Origin: Ryuthela nishihirai
Taxonomy: Eukaryota; Arthropoda; Arachnida; Araneae; Heptathelidae
DNA length: 64,000 nt
Direction of reading: 5' to 3'
NCBI GenBank assembly: GCA_038380435.1
Contig: JAWZYU010000008.1
Coordinates: 77,886,020-77,950,019 of the forward strand
The stretch's first letter is position 1. Every line of letters begins with the position of its first letter. The translations under genes and the position numbers were made by a program. The notes under the pieces were generated by a model. The model made no database searches, was not told the DNA's origin, and was given only the letters and a program-made list of their open reading frames with translations. Positions 23,477 through 35,477 of this stretch are shown piece after piece.

Positions 23477-24357
23477 TCTTTTATTCGTTTTCTGTCTATT
23501 TTAGAGTGTTTTAAAATCATCTAATTATTGTTTTTCTCTTAAGAAATTAAAACTACATATATATACTTTCAATGTTGTTTTAAAGATAAAACTTAATAGT
23601 TACTTTTTTAATCTAGATCAGCTATTGTTCATGGATTATAAATATTATTTCACAATTCATCTGCACAAATGTATCATACAAATGCATATATATATATGCA
23701 TTCTTTGTTCATCTGAATAAATGTACAACTATGTAAGTAAATGTAATAAACTTTGGTATGATTTGATTAAAAATAAAAAACCAACTTTGAAACTAACAAA
23801 AATTGCTTTTTTAGATAGTTTTGGAGAAATATATTAAAGAATATATTTATAAATAACTTCTACGAAATATTTTATATTGGCACAAGTTGTTGTCCTCTTT
23901 AACTTTGCATAATATGGCACTATACATCTTTAAATCACGCGAAGATAAATTTTGAAGAAAATTGCTAAGTTGAAAAAAATCTTTTAAAATGTTTCAAACT
24001 TACCACAATGTTATTTTTATGAGAAGCAAGCCTTTGATTTGCAGCATTAGGTTTGGAATTTTTTACTTTTCATAATCTTGTACCAGCAGGTATAGATTAT
24101 TTTCAAGTTTGAATCAAACATTTTCCTATGTTGGATTGAAATTTTAATACTTTTCTGATTAATGCCATATTACATGTATACAGAGATGGGACTTTCGGTA
24201 CAACAGATATTTGTTGTTTCGCTCTCGCTGAAGCTTAAAAAACAAAACGTTTGTGCTAAACGTTCCATCGCAATGCATATCTTTCCTATAATACCAGCTG
24301 GTAATTTTTATAATTCTCAGAGTTAATAATTTCAAATTTTCAATAATCAGCAAGTGA

Positions 24358-25130
24358 TTGGATCGTTTTACCTCTGCGCGGCACGTTTCTTTTTTTTTTT
24401 TTTCACAAAATAGGCTAAATGACCAGGTCACAAGAATCCCAAGGGATCAGAGGAAGGTGGGGGAAGGAGACTCACTAGACAGCTGTTAGGAAACAGGTGG
24501 TATCCTTCCGCCAAGCCATCCAGCGTATCCTTTAAGGTGCACATGGTATTGTTCTCTCCACCACACGGATTGGGTTGAGTTGTTTTACCTCTGAGCGGCA
24601 CTTTTTTGCACACCATGGCTAAATGGCCAGATCACATGGACCCCGAAGGCTCAGAGAAGGTTGGGAGAGGGGATCCACTGGAACAGCTGTTGGAGACAGA
24701 TGGTAGCCTCCCGTCAAGGCCATCCAGCGTGTTCTTTAACGTGCACAGGGTATGGCTCTCCCGCACACGGGGCCACGGCTTAACGTCCCATCCGACGGAC
24801 GGCGGCCTTTCCAAGCCCATCGGTGTCCCCTACTGACCGTGGGCAGGGCGGGGAATTTTTGCGGAGATAAATCTCAACGCTGACCCAGCTGGGACTCGAA
24901 CCTGGGAACTACAGATTACGAGCCTGGCGCGCTACCGACTGAGCCACCCCCGCCTCTCCACCACACGGAGCCAAGGCTTAACGTCTAATACGACGTACGG
25001 CAGTATTTCAAAGCCCACTGACCGTGGGCAGGGCCAGGAGTTTTACGGAGATAAATCTCAACGTTAGGCCAGTTGGGACTGGAACCTGGGAAGTGCAGAT
25101 TACGAGTCTGGCGCATTACCGACTGATTCA
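24358..25130 (-). mobile_element. SINE-A, old copy split by a younger SINE-A
   Basis: The old copy occupies 24358-24554 and 24970-25130. The two parts are collinear when the younger element is removed. It carries a T-run expansion near 24390 and many substitutions. Confidence 0.8.
24570..24954 (-). mobile_element. SINE-A, young copy inside an older SINE-A
   Basis: Full-length copy bounded by the perfect 15 bp TSD TCTCCACCACACGGA (24555-24569 and 24955-24969), which is itself SINE-A body sequence of the host copy. Confidence 0.93.
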
Positions 25131-25769
25131 GCAAATAGAGCTATGAAAGGATGAACTGAAAAAAAAAACACTTACCAAGAAAGCATCATATTTACTTTTT
25201 TCTATTTATTTATTGACTTTTTCTAATCTTTAAAATAAAATCCCCCCCCCTTTCGCAATATGTTTTCAAAATACGCCATTTTATCTCTCCACTTGGAGAA
25301 TATCTTGTTAATGCGAGTCACCTGAAATTTGATGTAAACAAACGCAGCAATTAATGAAAAATTGCAATCAAATCGTTAAAAAATTTTCAAAGGAATGTTG
25401 CGTCACGCGGTGCAAATGCAACAAACGGAAAATGCAGGAAAATTAAGTGTAGCACATAGCGATTTTGTTTCATGTTTCAAAGTAATTCTATTTTGCACTA
25501 CAGATCAATATTGATGACATGTTAATTTATTTTCTAAATCGGGATTCGCTGCATGCTAATCATGTCTTGAATTGGATGGTAAAGAAATAGTTAAATGGTC
25601 AACTTGTTATTTCATAGAATTTTATTTATATCAATAATGAAGCCATTTTCATTGTTTTCCGTACATTAACAGAAGATTTTGCACAAGCAACTAACGCAAC
25701 TGAAATACTGAACTGATAATGATAAAATTAAATTCAGACCATGTTAAATATGTTTATATAACAACCAAC

Positions 25770-25980
25770 CTGATCTGTACGTAGCATTGAATCCCTGCCT
25801 TTCTATAGAACCATCGGAATGGAATACTACGTATAACCTGCTGCCAGATGATTCTATTAGTGCAGGAAATTCATCACCGCAGATTTTGTGCATCATCGGT
25901 GATCTCAGGTCTCCGTCGTAAATGGCGACCCAGTCATATTTACATTCCTCGTCAGCTTGCAGATGAAACGTGTTAAAACT
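25770..25980 (-). CDS. CUB domain III, second-half exon
   Basis: This 211 bp exon is one codon shorter than the other second halves. It starts SFNTFHLQADEECKYDW, then MMHKICG in place of the usual LGKFCG, HSDGS and FNATYRS. The acceptor is CCGTAG/AGT and the donor is TCAG/GTTGGT. The lost codon lies in the DGDLRSP loop. The two calcium-site Asps are present and the Glu is Gln. NAT is a potential N-glycosylation sequon. Confidence 0.85.
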
Positions 25981-26174
25981 CTACGGAAAGAAAATGACAA
26001 TTTTAAATCATATTTTGGAAATGCAATTAAATCATAATCGAGTTCCTTAACGCAACATGACATAAAAAGAAAATGCATTCATAGTATAATTCTATCAATT
26101 AGTACACATGCCGAACAGTTACCGTTCCTTGTCTGAAAACTCTTATTACATCATAAGTTACTGGATTTAAAAAG

Positions 26175-26567
26175 GGACGGGGGTGGCTCAGTCTGTAGCG
26201 CGTCAGGCTTGTAATCTGTAGTTCCCAGGTTCGAGTCCCAGCTGGGTCAGGGTTGAGATTTATCTCCGCAAAATTCCCCGCCCTGCCCACGGTCACTAGG
26301 GGGTACCGATGGGCTTGGAAAGGCCGCAGTCCGTTGAATGGGACGTTAAGCCGTGGCCCCGTGTGCGGGAGAGCCATACCCCGCACACGGGGCCACGGCT
26401 TAAAGAACACGCTGGATGGCCTTGATGGGAGGCTACCATCTGTCTCCCATACAGCTATTCCAGTGGGTCCCCTCCCCCAACCTTCTCTGAGCCTTCGGGG
26501 TCCATGTGACTTGGCCATTTAGCCCATGGTGTGCAAAAAAGTGCCGCTCAGAGGTAAAACAACCCAA
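26175..26567 (+). mobile_element. SINE-A with internal snap-back
   Basis: Full-length copy with approximate TSD GGATTTA. The segment at 26380-26403 is an inverted copy of 26346-26369 and replaces the normal CTGTGCACG stretch, giving a 24 bp perfect stem with a 10 nt loop. Confidence 0.9.
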
Positions 26568-26650
26568 GGATTTAGAAGAGTGGAATTTTGGTAACTCCTC
26601 TGCATTCCAATCCACTGTTACTAGGTTAACCTTTCCTCATTAATGAATGA

Positions 26651-26905
26651 TAGGGTGTGGTAACTTAGTTAATGAAGGCAGTGGTAACCTGGTAAGAATT
26701 CATAGGAGGAGTGGTAAGTTAGTAACAGATAATGTGGGCTGTGGTATCCTGGTAAGAGTTCATAAGAGGAGTGGTAAGTTACTAACAGATAATGAGGACA
26801 GTGATAATCTGGTAAAAGTTCATAAGAGGAGTGGTAAGTTACTAACAGATAATGAGGGCAGTGATAACCTGGTAAGAGCTCGTAAGAAGTATGGTAACCT
26901 ATTAG
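26651..26905. repeat. 60 bp minisatellite, about four copies
   Basis: Repeats are exactly 60 bp apart (GTGGTAAGTT at 26711, 26771 and 26831, with diverged end copies). Because 60 is a multiple of three, frames stay open on both strands with 20-residue periodicity, such as SGKLLTDNEGSDNLVRVHKR. I see no sign that it is a gene. Confidence 0.9.
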
Positions 26906-27239
26906 CTTTGCATGAGTTGTTAACTTCCCCGTAGTTAAAAACTGACATGGGCTATTTAGAATTATCTTTTGTTGGTGTGCTTGAAAGAATTTTACAGGGA
27001 ATGCATGACAAATCAAATTATTGAAAATCATAAATAATTAAACTCCCATTATTGCCTTATAGATTTAAAAACGGAGTTTCAAATATTTTTTTATATACAC
27101 GGTGGTTATAGTTAAACTCTGTCACTTTTACAGGCATATGGGCGAAAAACTGTTGGGCACATGAATTTGAAATTAGGAATGAAGTATAGTCAGTTTGCGT
27201 GAAAAGGAATTGCACGAATTTGAAAACAATGCTGCAAAA

Positions 27240-27665
27240 GTGCCAATAGATGGCACATGGTATTATGGTGAGCAGAAAGCAAATGATACACATGTCCGAC
27301 ATTAATGTCCGTCAGATTTTTCAATGTGATAAGCTAGAACCGTGTTCTAAATTGTCGATAATAGCATGTCGTTCGGAATGTTCACAGCATTACTTCTTAT
27401 TCTGTTCTTGAGGTCTTCAGTGTTTTGAATGCTACCTATACGCATTGCCTTTGAAATAAAAGCCAACAAAATTCACTAGATTAAGGTCAAGTGAGTCAGG
27501 CAGCTAAACATTTGGGAACCGTTCAGAAGTGATTAAATCGCCGAGAAATGTTTCACGAAGGAGTTGTGTCACTACTTCAGAAATATGTGGTAATGCCTCA
27601 TTATGCATGAGAACTATTTTATGTCAAGGCAGCCTTTAGCTTGGGGATGTAATGTTGATTCAGAA
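27240..27665 (-). pseudogene. Decayed mariner/IS630-type DDE transposase fragment
   Basis: Across stops, the minus strand reads LMHNEALPHISEVVTQLLRE, then ETFLGDLITSERF, then LPDSLDLNLVNFVGFYFKGN. This matches the pattern DGAPPH...WPPRSPDLTPLDFFLWGYLK of mariner/IS630-like transposases, including the Asp-Leu-x-Leu box that replaces SPDLTPLD. HSKHRRPQEQNKK follows, equivalent to the LKxRI segment. The first catalytic Asp is changed to Asn. Assignment rests on this spaced pattern only. Confidence 0.5.
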
Positions 27666-28157
27666 GTTAATGATATCATGCACCGTTACCACGCTACGAT
27701 AGAAATGCAATATTTATATCTTCAAATTTCTTTTATTCCTATTTATTTCTATTTATATCCCAGCTTATTTCTTTTCTATTTATTTCCAAAAAGAAATATT
27801 TATTTCCTCAATAAATAATGCATTTCATTACATTCATTGAGACCAGTGGGCAACAATATTTCAAAATGGAAGTTTATGTAAATCCTCAAGAGTTTAAAAA
27901 CTCGCTCGTGGAATTTATTAAATGTATAGACATCTGTTCAACCATTGATTGAGAAATGGGATTGAATGACTGGTTGAAGAAACCAAAACTAAGTGCAGCG
28001 CTTATATTTAACAGAATGAGAAAGTTTTTTAAAATAACAAAATGTTAATATATCTGATTCTACTGCTTCGATTTATAGAATTTGATCCAACTTTGTAGGT
28101 AATGCAAAATGTTTACTTTCTGAGCTCTGCAACAGACGTTTTTTTCATTGGTTAAAC

Positions 28158-28594
28158 CAGTGTCTCGCAAACGTTTTTACTCTGCGGCGCACTGAATCTA
28201 ATTTTTTTTCCGCGGCACACTGAATCTATTTTTTTTCCGCGGCACACCTAAAAAAGAATAAAAGCAAACTCTATATAATCTTCATTATATTTGTGCTTTG
28301 TTAAAGTCATCAGCCTGGTTTTACTTGAAGATTTGCTCTCGTTCTTTAATTCATAACTCGGTGTTTGTTTTAAATATTTGTCCATTGGCTTGAAATAATC
28401 AAAAATTAATACCAAAATTTGGAAAAAACTTGATAAATACTTCCATGATCCCAGTTGATAAAATCTGAAAGATTTTTATTAAAACACGTCGATATTAAAG
28501 CACGTCGATAACACAAGTCAAGTCAAAATGAAATCTTTGGAATATCTAGTGTCAATTTCAAAATCTCTCGCGGCACACAGTTTGCGAGACACTG
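28158..28594 (-). mobile_element. hAT-type non-autonomous element, copy 1
   Basis: The 437 bp element has 15 bp terminal inverted repeats CAGTGTCTCGCAAAC and perfect 8 bp target duplications GGTTAAAC (28150-28157 and 28595-28602). An 8 bp TSD with CAGTG ends is the hallmark of hAT transposons. Minus-strand orientation corresponds to the coding orientation of copy 2 at 57944-58404. It has diverged and lost the short open frame. Confidence 0.9.
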
Positions 28595-28879
28595 GGTTAA
28601 ACTGATAATTCTAATTAATTGCATTTAATTTCTTCCTTTAGATATACGTTTCGAAACAATGGCTCAGCACAGGAGGAATTATAAAATAAGAAACTATGAA
28701 TTGCTTATATTCCTTCCATTTCCCTCCTTTTAGAGTTGATATCAACCAAGGTGTCCAACAACGTGTTTAGTATTCCCGGCATTATTAAAAATTCAATGAT
28801 GTGCTACACACTGTAATAACCCTTAGATTCCAATGGAATTTCATTATTTCATATATGAAATTTCAACCTTAATTACCCT

Positions 28880-29113
28880 TCATAAAATGAGATATTTTAA
28901 TAAACCTCCGATGTGTTCACCAAGTATCATTTTATGGACTTCAAACACGTTCTTGTAAGAAATGATTGCTGTTCGAACGAAGCTGGAAAAAATGTTTAAA
29001 ATAATTTCCTTGCCTTCGGAAAATTTAGTTGCTGCAACATACGAATACATTTCACCAACCCATTGCTCAAATGTTTCTTGAGTGGACGTGTGTGCATAAT
29101 AATTTTCAAACAT
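28880..29113 (-). CDS. Unrecognised 77-codon ORF
   Basis: The translation is protein-like (TQETFEQWVGEMYSYVAATK, VHKMILGEHIGGLLKYL), with amphipathic spacing, but I cannot assign it. It lies between the hAT and piggyBac elements in the intron between CUB III halves. It could be an eroded transposase piece. Confidence 0.2.
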   Translation of the reverse strand: MFENYYAHTSTQETFEQWVGEMYSYVAATKFSEGKEIILNIFSSFVRTAIISYKNVFEVHKMILGEHIGGLLKYLIL

Positions 29114-29367
29114 ACTAAATAAAAATTCTTCTCATTTTAAACAATAAATCTTATTGACTATGTCTTTACGAATTTTCCCCTAGGTCGTGACTTGTATTAT
29201 TGCGCCATATTATTATTAAATATTAAGAAATATATATTTCGTTTTGTGCGATAAATTTCTATTTTAAATCACTTGTCAACTGTAACGAACTTTACATTTT
29301 GCCGAAATATAAACTTTGATACGAAATATCACTGCAAAGAATGTGGTAATTAATATGTACCAGATGT

Positions 29368-29903
29368 TTAACCCTTTCGCGACTAAGGGAAACATTTTTC
29401 CAATTTTAAAATTGGTGATTGTCGTATTTAATTATAACCTTATCTGCATTTTTTATGCAGAATGTCAAAATAGAACGTATGCCGAACGCAATTACGTAAA
29501 CGGGAACGTTTAGAAAACAAAAACAGAACTGTCAGGACGCATAATATATGTACTATGTGCAATGTCCATCTTTGCCTCACTACCAAAAGAAATTGCTTCG
29601 CAGAATACCATAATTAGCACATCATTTTGTATAGTAATTTTATTTCATAATTTTGTATTATTTTAGTTAACATTTTGTTCTAATAAACCAATAAATAAAA
29701 GACATTGCATAATAAGCCTAACTATAATTTGTGTTACCTTTATAGTTCATTGGGAAAAATATTTCCCATAAAATTCCAAAAAAACTACACATTGTTATGT
29801 ATTTTTCTTATGATTTTTATTTATTTTACGTCTAAACAAACTAAAACAAACAGTTACATACTAATAGTTACTCTTAGAAACCTTATGGTCCTGAAAGGGT
29901 TAA
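29368..29903 (+). mobile_element. piggyBac-type deletion element, copy 1
   Basis: The 536 bp element is bounded by TTAA on both sides with inverted ends TTAACCCTTTC, the piggyBac signature. In plus frame at about 29530-29616 it encodes NICTMCNVHLCLTTKRNCFA and then EYHN and a stop. This fits the Cys/His-rich C-terminal domain of piggyBac transposases that binds the element ends. The catalytic domain is deleted. Confidence 0.85.
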
Positions 29904-30025
29904 AAAGCACAAAATTTTGGTGAAAAGGTTAATTAGAGAATATATAATTAAATATAATTAATAATTAGAAAAAGAAGGGGAAAAGGAGAAAAATATCGTA
30001 AAAATTAAAATTGTCATTTCCTTAC

Positions 30026-30156
30026 CAATCTTATTGTGCGATACGAAACTGTGGTAATAAGCCATGCACAGTTCTCGCTGCTCGTATAATTAGCGGGATA
30101 ATTTGGACTGGTGATCTCTCCGTAGGGAGATGTAATATGATACGTGCAATTTCCCT
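30026..30156 (-). CDS. CUB domain III, first-half exon
   Basis: This 131 bp exon is one codon longer than its four sister exons because the acceptor TTTTTTCAG/AG adds a Glu before GNC. It reads GNCTYHITSPYGEITSPNYP, then a turn with an NYT sequon, CAW and TIRL. The donor is TTG/GTAAGG. NCT and NYT are possible N-glycosylation sites. The next acceptor-like AG two bases in would break the frame, so I chose the longer start. Confidence 0.85.
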
Positions 30157-31284
30157 CTGAAAAAAGAAAAGATAACATTGGCTCTTTTTGAAATAATGAA
30201 TTCTTTTTTTTTGAGTAGAGATCACTCTTAAATTGAAGAACTTTAGCGACGTTCTTGTTAACCATCAAGGAGCTTCTTAATCTCATTTTTACTGTCAAGG
30301 ATTTTTTTATTTAAAAAAAATCTAGTAAAATGATTAAAACAAAACCATTGCGAAAAATATTTAAAATATTTTTTTAAGTAATGAATTCTTGATTTAAATT
30401 TTAGTACATTCATTTTATATAAATGCTAAAATATACACTAAAAAGAAATACAACATATGCTAAGAATGCGTTTCTATATCAGAAAATCTAATTTAAATGG
30501 TTAGACCAGTAGTTCTGAAATGATATTCCGTGATTTTCAGTAGTTAATTAGTACTTGACATTTTACAATTTTTTTCCATTATTATGGAGAATTCTTATGG
30601 CTATTGAGAGGTTTGGAAAACAAGAATAGTTATTTTTTCATTAATATCTATCAATTGAAAAAGAATTTTTAATTTATTTCTGAAACAAAACGAAAACAGG
30701 AATGTCTATAGACAAAAGGTAAAATATTAGTTCTTCTTTTATAAAATAAGAAAAAAATATTCTCTGACGATAATATTTCTTTACAATAGTTTCAGTTCAA
30801 GAAGTACAAAGCCGAAAATTACTGACTAATGATCCATCAGGAAGAAACCTAAATGTAAAACTAAATGTAAAAAGTTAAAGATCGTTATTTCATGCTATAA
30901 TTTATAAACATCATATTTTTTGAAATGAATAAATTAATTTTCATATTTCATATTCAAAACATTTTAAATTCAGCACATCACTGCTGCATTTTTTTGTAAA
31001 ACAGATTTTAAGGTTCGACGTCGCAGTAAAATTTCAATATAGTTAAAACTTATCTTCAATACTAAAAGTACAGCGAAATAAATCTAAGTGAATAATGTTG
31101 AATTTGTCCCAATATCTAACACAAGTGTTTTGCAAATTTTCTGATGAGAGACTTCAATGTGATAATTTAATCTTATTATTTGTCACATAGAAACTTCGCC
31201 ATCTTAAAAACAGCTACACGGTAAATATAATACTAATTTCACATGATTGAAAGCTTTACAGATATTCTGTTAGCAAAGATTGCG
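30157..31284. other. No feature recognised
   Basis: AT-rich intron upstream (gene orientation) of CUB III first half; no repeats from this window. Confidence 0.5.
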
Positions 31285-31296
31285 AATATCAGTGTA

Positions 31297-31686
31297 GTTT
31301 GGGTTGGGTTGTTTTACCTCTGAGCGGCACTTTTTTGCACACCATGGGCCAAATGGCCAGGTCACATGGACCCCGAAGGCTCAGAGAAGGTTGGGGGAGG
31401 GGACCCACTGGAACAGCTGTTGGGAGACAGATGGTAGCCTCCCGTCAAGGCCATCCAACGTGTTCTTTAATGTGCACAGGGTATGGCTCTCCCGCACACG
31501 GGGCCACGGCTTAATGTCCCATCCGACGGACGGCGGTCTTTCCAAGCCCATCGGTGTCCCCTACTGACCGTGGGCAGGGCGGGGAATTTTGCGGAGATAA
31601 ATCTCAATGCTTACCCAGCTGGGACTCGAACCTGGGAACTACAGATGACGAGCCTGGCGCGCTACCGACTGAGCCACCCCCGCCCC
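31297..31686 (-). mobile_element. SINE-A, full length with TSD
   Basis: Near-consensus copy flanked by AATATCAGTGTA (31285-31296 and 31687-31698). Confidence 0.93.
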
Positions 31687-31698
31687 AATATCAGTGTA

Positions 31699-32944
31699 CA
31701 ATCCGCGCATGTACAAAGTGCAGTCATCAAGTAACATCCGATGCTTTTTATGGAACAGCGGGTTCATATTCTGAATAATCTAGAAATATTGTAGATATAA
31801 CAGAGACTGGAAAAGTGATAACAAGAGCCAACATATAGTAGGAGAGGAGTAATATAGTTTTTGGATTTTGCTATAGAATTTAATCCATGAAAAATTCGTT
31901 TAATACGAGATATCAAAATTCTTTATTCTGGTTTCTTCCCTACGATAGATTTCACTTATAGATCGTACATTTTTCCTAATCAAACTCAAGTAGTTTACAA
32001 TGAAAAAATTCTTACAGAGAGAAAATACAATAGATAGCATGAGGAACAGAATACATGTTCAAACTTATACGCAGAGACAAGGGAAATGTTAGCTAAAGGT
32101 TATCAGTAGGAAATATTCCAGAAAACTAACATTATAATAATTCTTTTATAGAGTCGTATCGAGCGAAGATCTGGGAAATTTTAAGACGGTTTAAACGTTT
32201 TTGACAGTGAATCACCTCATTTACTGGAGGAATCTCCTACAGGAACCTAGATAACATTTATCTGTCTAATCTCTCACCTAGAAAAACTTTAATGTGATTA
32301 TTTTTTGTAAAAGCTGATGGACTCGTATGAATCGACAATAACGACGATTACAAGTATTTGGTACATCGCAATATACTGGGCGCTTGGACAGAAAATTTGA
32401 GTTGGTTGACATTTTTAATAAAAGCTCATCAACGAAAAATAAAAAAAAAATTCGCACTCAGACGTATATAATTCATTTCCTAACGTTGAAATAAAACCCT
32501 TCTGCTATGACGCGCATACTTTATTGGCTTATACACGATAATTCTCAAAATATAGTACAGACACGTGAAACTAATGAAGATGGTTTGTTAGATTTCGCAT
32601 AAATGTTGTCTCTAATTCACATGAACGCACGACAACCGAGAGGCGCGCATCGGAACTTTAGTTTGTTGCTGTGGGCAGTAGCTCTCCAGGACAAAGTCCA
32701 TGACTCAACTGCAATGCTGATCAATCCCGCGTTTAGGCTAATGAAAACAGAACATTCTTCAAAGCATGAAATTTTCACAATTTGACTTTCTAGGGAATAT
32801 ATATACATTTAAACATCGGTTGCAACGCACTCTTTTATTTTTAGATTTATATTCCTGTGCAAAAATATTTTTAATATTAATCCAAGATTGACAGCCATTG
32901 GATGAAATAATGACACACTGAGGACGATAACATGCAAATATATG
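31699..32944. other. No feature recognised
   Basis: Intronic DNA between two SINE-A insertions; a GC-richer patch near 32620-32720 has no recognisable coding content. Confidence 0.5.
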
Positions 32945-32956
32945 CAGTGCGTATTT

Positions 32957-33423
32957 TTGCCGCAAAATTTCCCCGCCCTGCCCCCGGTCAGTAGGGGACA
33001 CCGATGAGCTTGAAAAGGCCGCCGTCCATCGGATGCGACGTTAAGCAGTGGACCCGTGTGCGGGAGAGCCATACCCTGTGCACGTTAAAGAACACGCTGG
33101 ATGGCCTTGACGGGAGGCTACCATCTGTCTCCCAACAGCTATTCCAGTGGGTCCCCTCCCCCAACCTTCTCTGAGCCTTCGGGGTCCATGTGACCTGTCC
33201 ATTTAGCCCATGGTGTGCAAAAAAGTGCCGCTCAGAGGTAAAACAACCCAACGTTAAAGAACACGCTGGATGGCCTTGACGGGAGGCTACCATCTGTCTC
33301 CCAACAGCTGTTCCAGTGGGTCCCCTCCCCAAACCTTCTCTGAGCCTTCGGGGTCAATGTGACCTGGCCATTTAGCCCATGGTGTGCAAAAAAAGTGCCG
33401 CTCAGAGGTAAAACAACCCAACC
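32957..33423 (+). mobile_element. SINE-A dimer of two 5'-truncated units
   Basis: The first unit lacks the tRNA head. The second starts at GTTAAAGAACACGC directly after CCCAAC. The pair is bounded by the 12 bp TSD CAGTGCGTATTT (32945-32956 and 33424-33435). The junction is identical to that at 42155. Confidence 0.92.
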
Positions 33424-33877
33424 CAGTGCGTATTTAATGACTAGGGCCTGAAGAAAGAAGTTATTCATCTTGTTACGTGTTGTTCAGTGCTCTTTGAAGA
33501 AGCTACCATGCCTGGACGCTGCAGGTGGGGAACATTTGTTCAGTTACTGGAGTTTGAGCGAGGTCGTATAGTGAGTGTTCGGGAAGCAGGTTGGTCTTTT
33601 CGTCAAATTCACACTGCATTGTTCGAGAGGTATTAGCAGTGTCGATGGTCAGAAGTGCATTCGCACACTCGCAGACGTAGTTCCAGACAACATAGAGTTG
33701 CGGACGCACGAGAGGATCGGCATATCAGGAGGGCGGTGGTGGCATTGCAGACGACTACGGCGTCACAAATTCGATCCTCTGTCGTACCAAGGGTGTCTAC
33801 AAGAACAATACGCAATCGTCGTTTGGAAGCAGGACTATGGGCATGCATGCCACTGGCATGTTACCACTGCACCTCGT

Positions 33878-34265
33878 TGGGTTGGGTTGTTTTACCTCTG
33901 AGCGGCACTTTTTTTCGCACCATGGGCTAAATGGCCAGGTCACATGGACCCCGAAGGCTCAGAGAAGGTTGGGGGAGGGGACCCACTGGAACAGCTGTTG
34001 GGAGACAGATGGTAGCCTCCCGTCAAGGCCATCCAGCGTGTTCTTTAACGTGCACAGGGTATGGCTCTCCCGCACACAGGGCCACGGCTTAACGTCCCAT
34101 CCGACGGACGGCGGCCTTTCCAAGCCCATCGGTGTCCCCTACTGACCGTGGGCAGGGCGGGGAATTTTGCGGAGAGAAATCTCAACGCTGACCTAGCTGG
34201 GACTCGAACCTGGGAACTACAGATTACGAGCCTGGCGCGCTACCGACTGAGCCACCCCCGCCCCT
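33878..34265 (-). mobile_element. SINE-A, full length with TSD
   Basis: Inserted in the Tc1 transposase relic; TSD CTGCACCTCGT (33867-33877 and 34266-34276). Confidence 0.93.
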
Positions 34266-34485
34266 CTGCACCTCGTCACTGTTGAGCATGTTTGCAGTGG
34301 TGGCAAAAAGGAATCATTGGAGGGAAGAATGGCAGTCTGTGGTCTTTAGTGATGAAAGCCGATTCTGCTCAGGAGCGTCTGATAGTCGTTTACGCATCCA
34401 TCAGAGAGCAGCTTCTTCCATCGTCCATCTTCCAGCGAAACACAGGGTCCACGCCGTATGTGTCGCTTGAAGATGCACGATAGAA

Positions 34486-34550
34486 TAGAAATTAGTGATC
34501 TGGCAACCTTCGTGTACTGTACACGAAGGTTGCCAGATCACTAATTTCTA
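34486..34550. repeat. 31 bp perfect palindrome of foldback element
   Basis: Arms 34486-34516 and 34520-34550 with a 3 nt loop, the centre of the Tc1-type foldback family at the end of the 33500-34624 relic. Confidence 0.9.
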
Positions 34551-34995
34551 AAAAATCGTTGCCAGATATTTTTTCTGAATTCTGTAATCAACCATAATGT
34601 TTGGATATTTTTTGAGCGACTGTACACTGAATAGCAATACGATCATCAGCTACATCGTACAGCCGGTCATCCTGCCAAATTTACAAAATGACAAAAACTT
34701 TCCGTTGAAATTAAGTGCTCCGCATTCATCAATAATTGTTATGCTTTCCGGTTTTGTTTTAAATTCATAACAATAGAAGTTCACACGGCAATTAACGTTT
34801 GAAATTTACATTTGGACTACATCATAATCTCATGCACGAAGTTGAAATTGTTTTCCTTTTCAGTTTTTTTTTTCTTCCATTCAGAGTCGATATATTAATG
34901 ACAAGGACTTTTCAAAACCTCTTGGTTTAGGAATTCAAATATATTTTAAAATATTGAAAATAAGATATATTAACAATAATTCTCTTTGAACCAAC

Positions 34996-35209
34996 CTGTA
35001 ACATATGTGATTTTGAATCCGCTTTTTTGCACTGAGCCATCGGTCCGAAATTTTATGTACATCACGTTACTAGATGATGAAATAGGACTCGGAAGAGAAA
35101 TGCTGCAATATTTTCCCAGTATCGGTGATTCCTTGTTTGGTCCATCATAAATTGCGACCCAGTCGAGTCCACATGGCGGACTACCTTCCAGTTCCAACTT
35201 GTCAAAATT
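34996..35209 (-). CDS. CUB domain II, second-half exon
   Basis: This 214 bp exon begins NFDKLELEGS, then CGLDWVAIYDG, ILGKYCS and FRTDGS, and ends YVT plus one base of Gly. The acceptor is CTGTGGTAG/AAT and the donor ACAG/GTTGGT. It is the only one of the five second halves with Glu at the position that ligands calcium in cbCUB domains. The usual Cys-Gly of the fourth cysteine is Cys-Ser here. Confidence 0.86.
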
Positions 35210-35477
35210 CTACCACAGATTAATAAAAAAGAGCACTTATAGAATGGAGTAAAAGGGAAATAAATCGTAACAGATTACACTTGAATGAAATAAAAAATGC
35301 AAAAAAAATATTAATAATGCAGATTTCATCAATAAAGACAATTGTTTAAAATTCATTGTGGTTCCTGGTAAGACATCTTTTTAATTCTATTTATTTTTGG
35401 ATCTAATCTTTATTTCGTTTGAATCACACAACAGTTGAACCTCACAGCTCGATGTGTCATTTTGAATTGGTGTGTTG

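Larger units (their letters stand above)
21898..24357. other. Intron with unassigned ORFs only
   Basis: It holds the weak ORFs at 22810 and 23222 and a short CA run near 22625. The rest is AT-rich without recognised elements, making it the longest repeat-poor stretch in the window. Confidence 0.5.
33500..34624 (+). pseudogene. Tc1-like transposase, 5' part fused to foldback right end
   Basis: The transposase N-terminus is MPGRCRWGTFVQLLEFERGR at about 33508. Then come frameshifted HTH blocks (TTASQIRSS, VSTRTIRNRRLEAGL) to 33866 and, after a SINE-A insertion (33878-34265), the block WQSVVFSDESRFCSG with the first catalytic Asp near 34360. The coding part stops near 34480 and is followed by the long palindrome and right terminal repeat of the foldback family, ending GAGCGACTGTA at 34624. 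No matching left terminal repeat is seen. Confidence 0.7.

Noticed and set aside
26647..26934. 95-residue repeat protein with 20-residue period
   Set aside because: It comes from a 60 bp minisatellite. Both strands are open, as expected from period length alone.
29705..29923. 72-residue ORF as a gene
   Set aside because: It lies inside the piggyBac-type element 3' to the transposase stop, with no recognisable motif.
31483..31734. ORF MALPHTGPRLNVPSDGRR as a gene
   Set aside because: It is a second antisense frame of SINE-A, ending in the tRNA-like head.
33575..33901. Plus-strand ORF as a host gene
   Set aside because: It is a shifted frame of the Tc1-like transposase relic running into a SINE-A.
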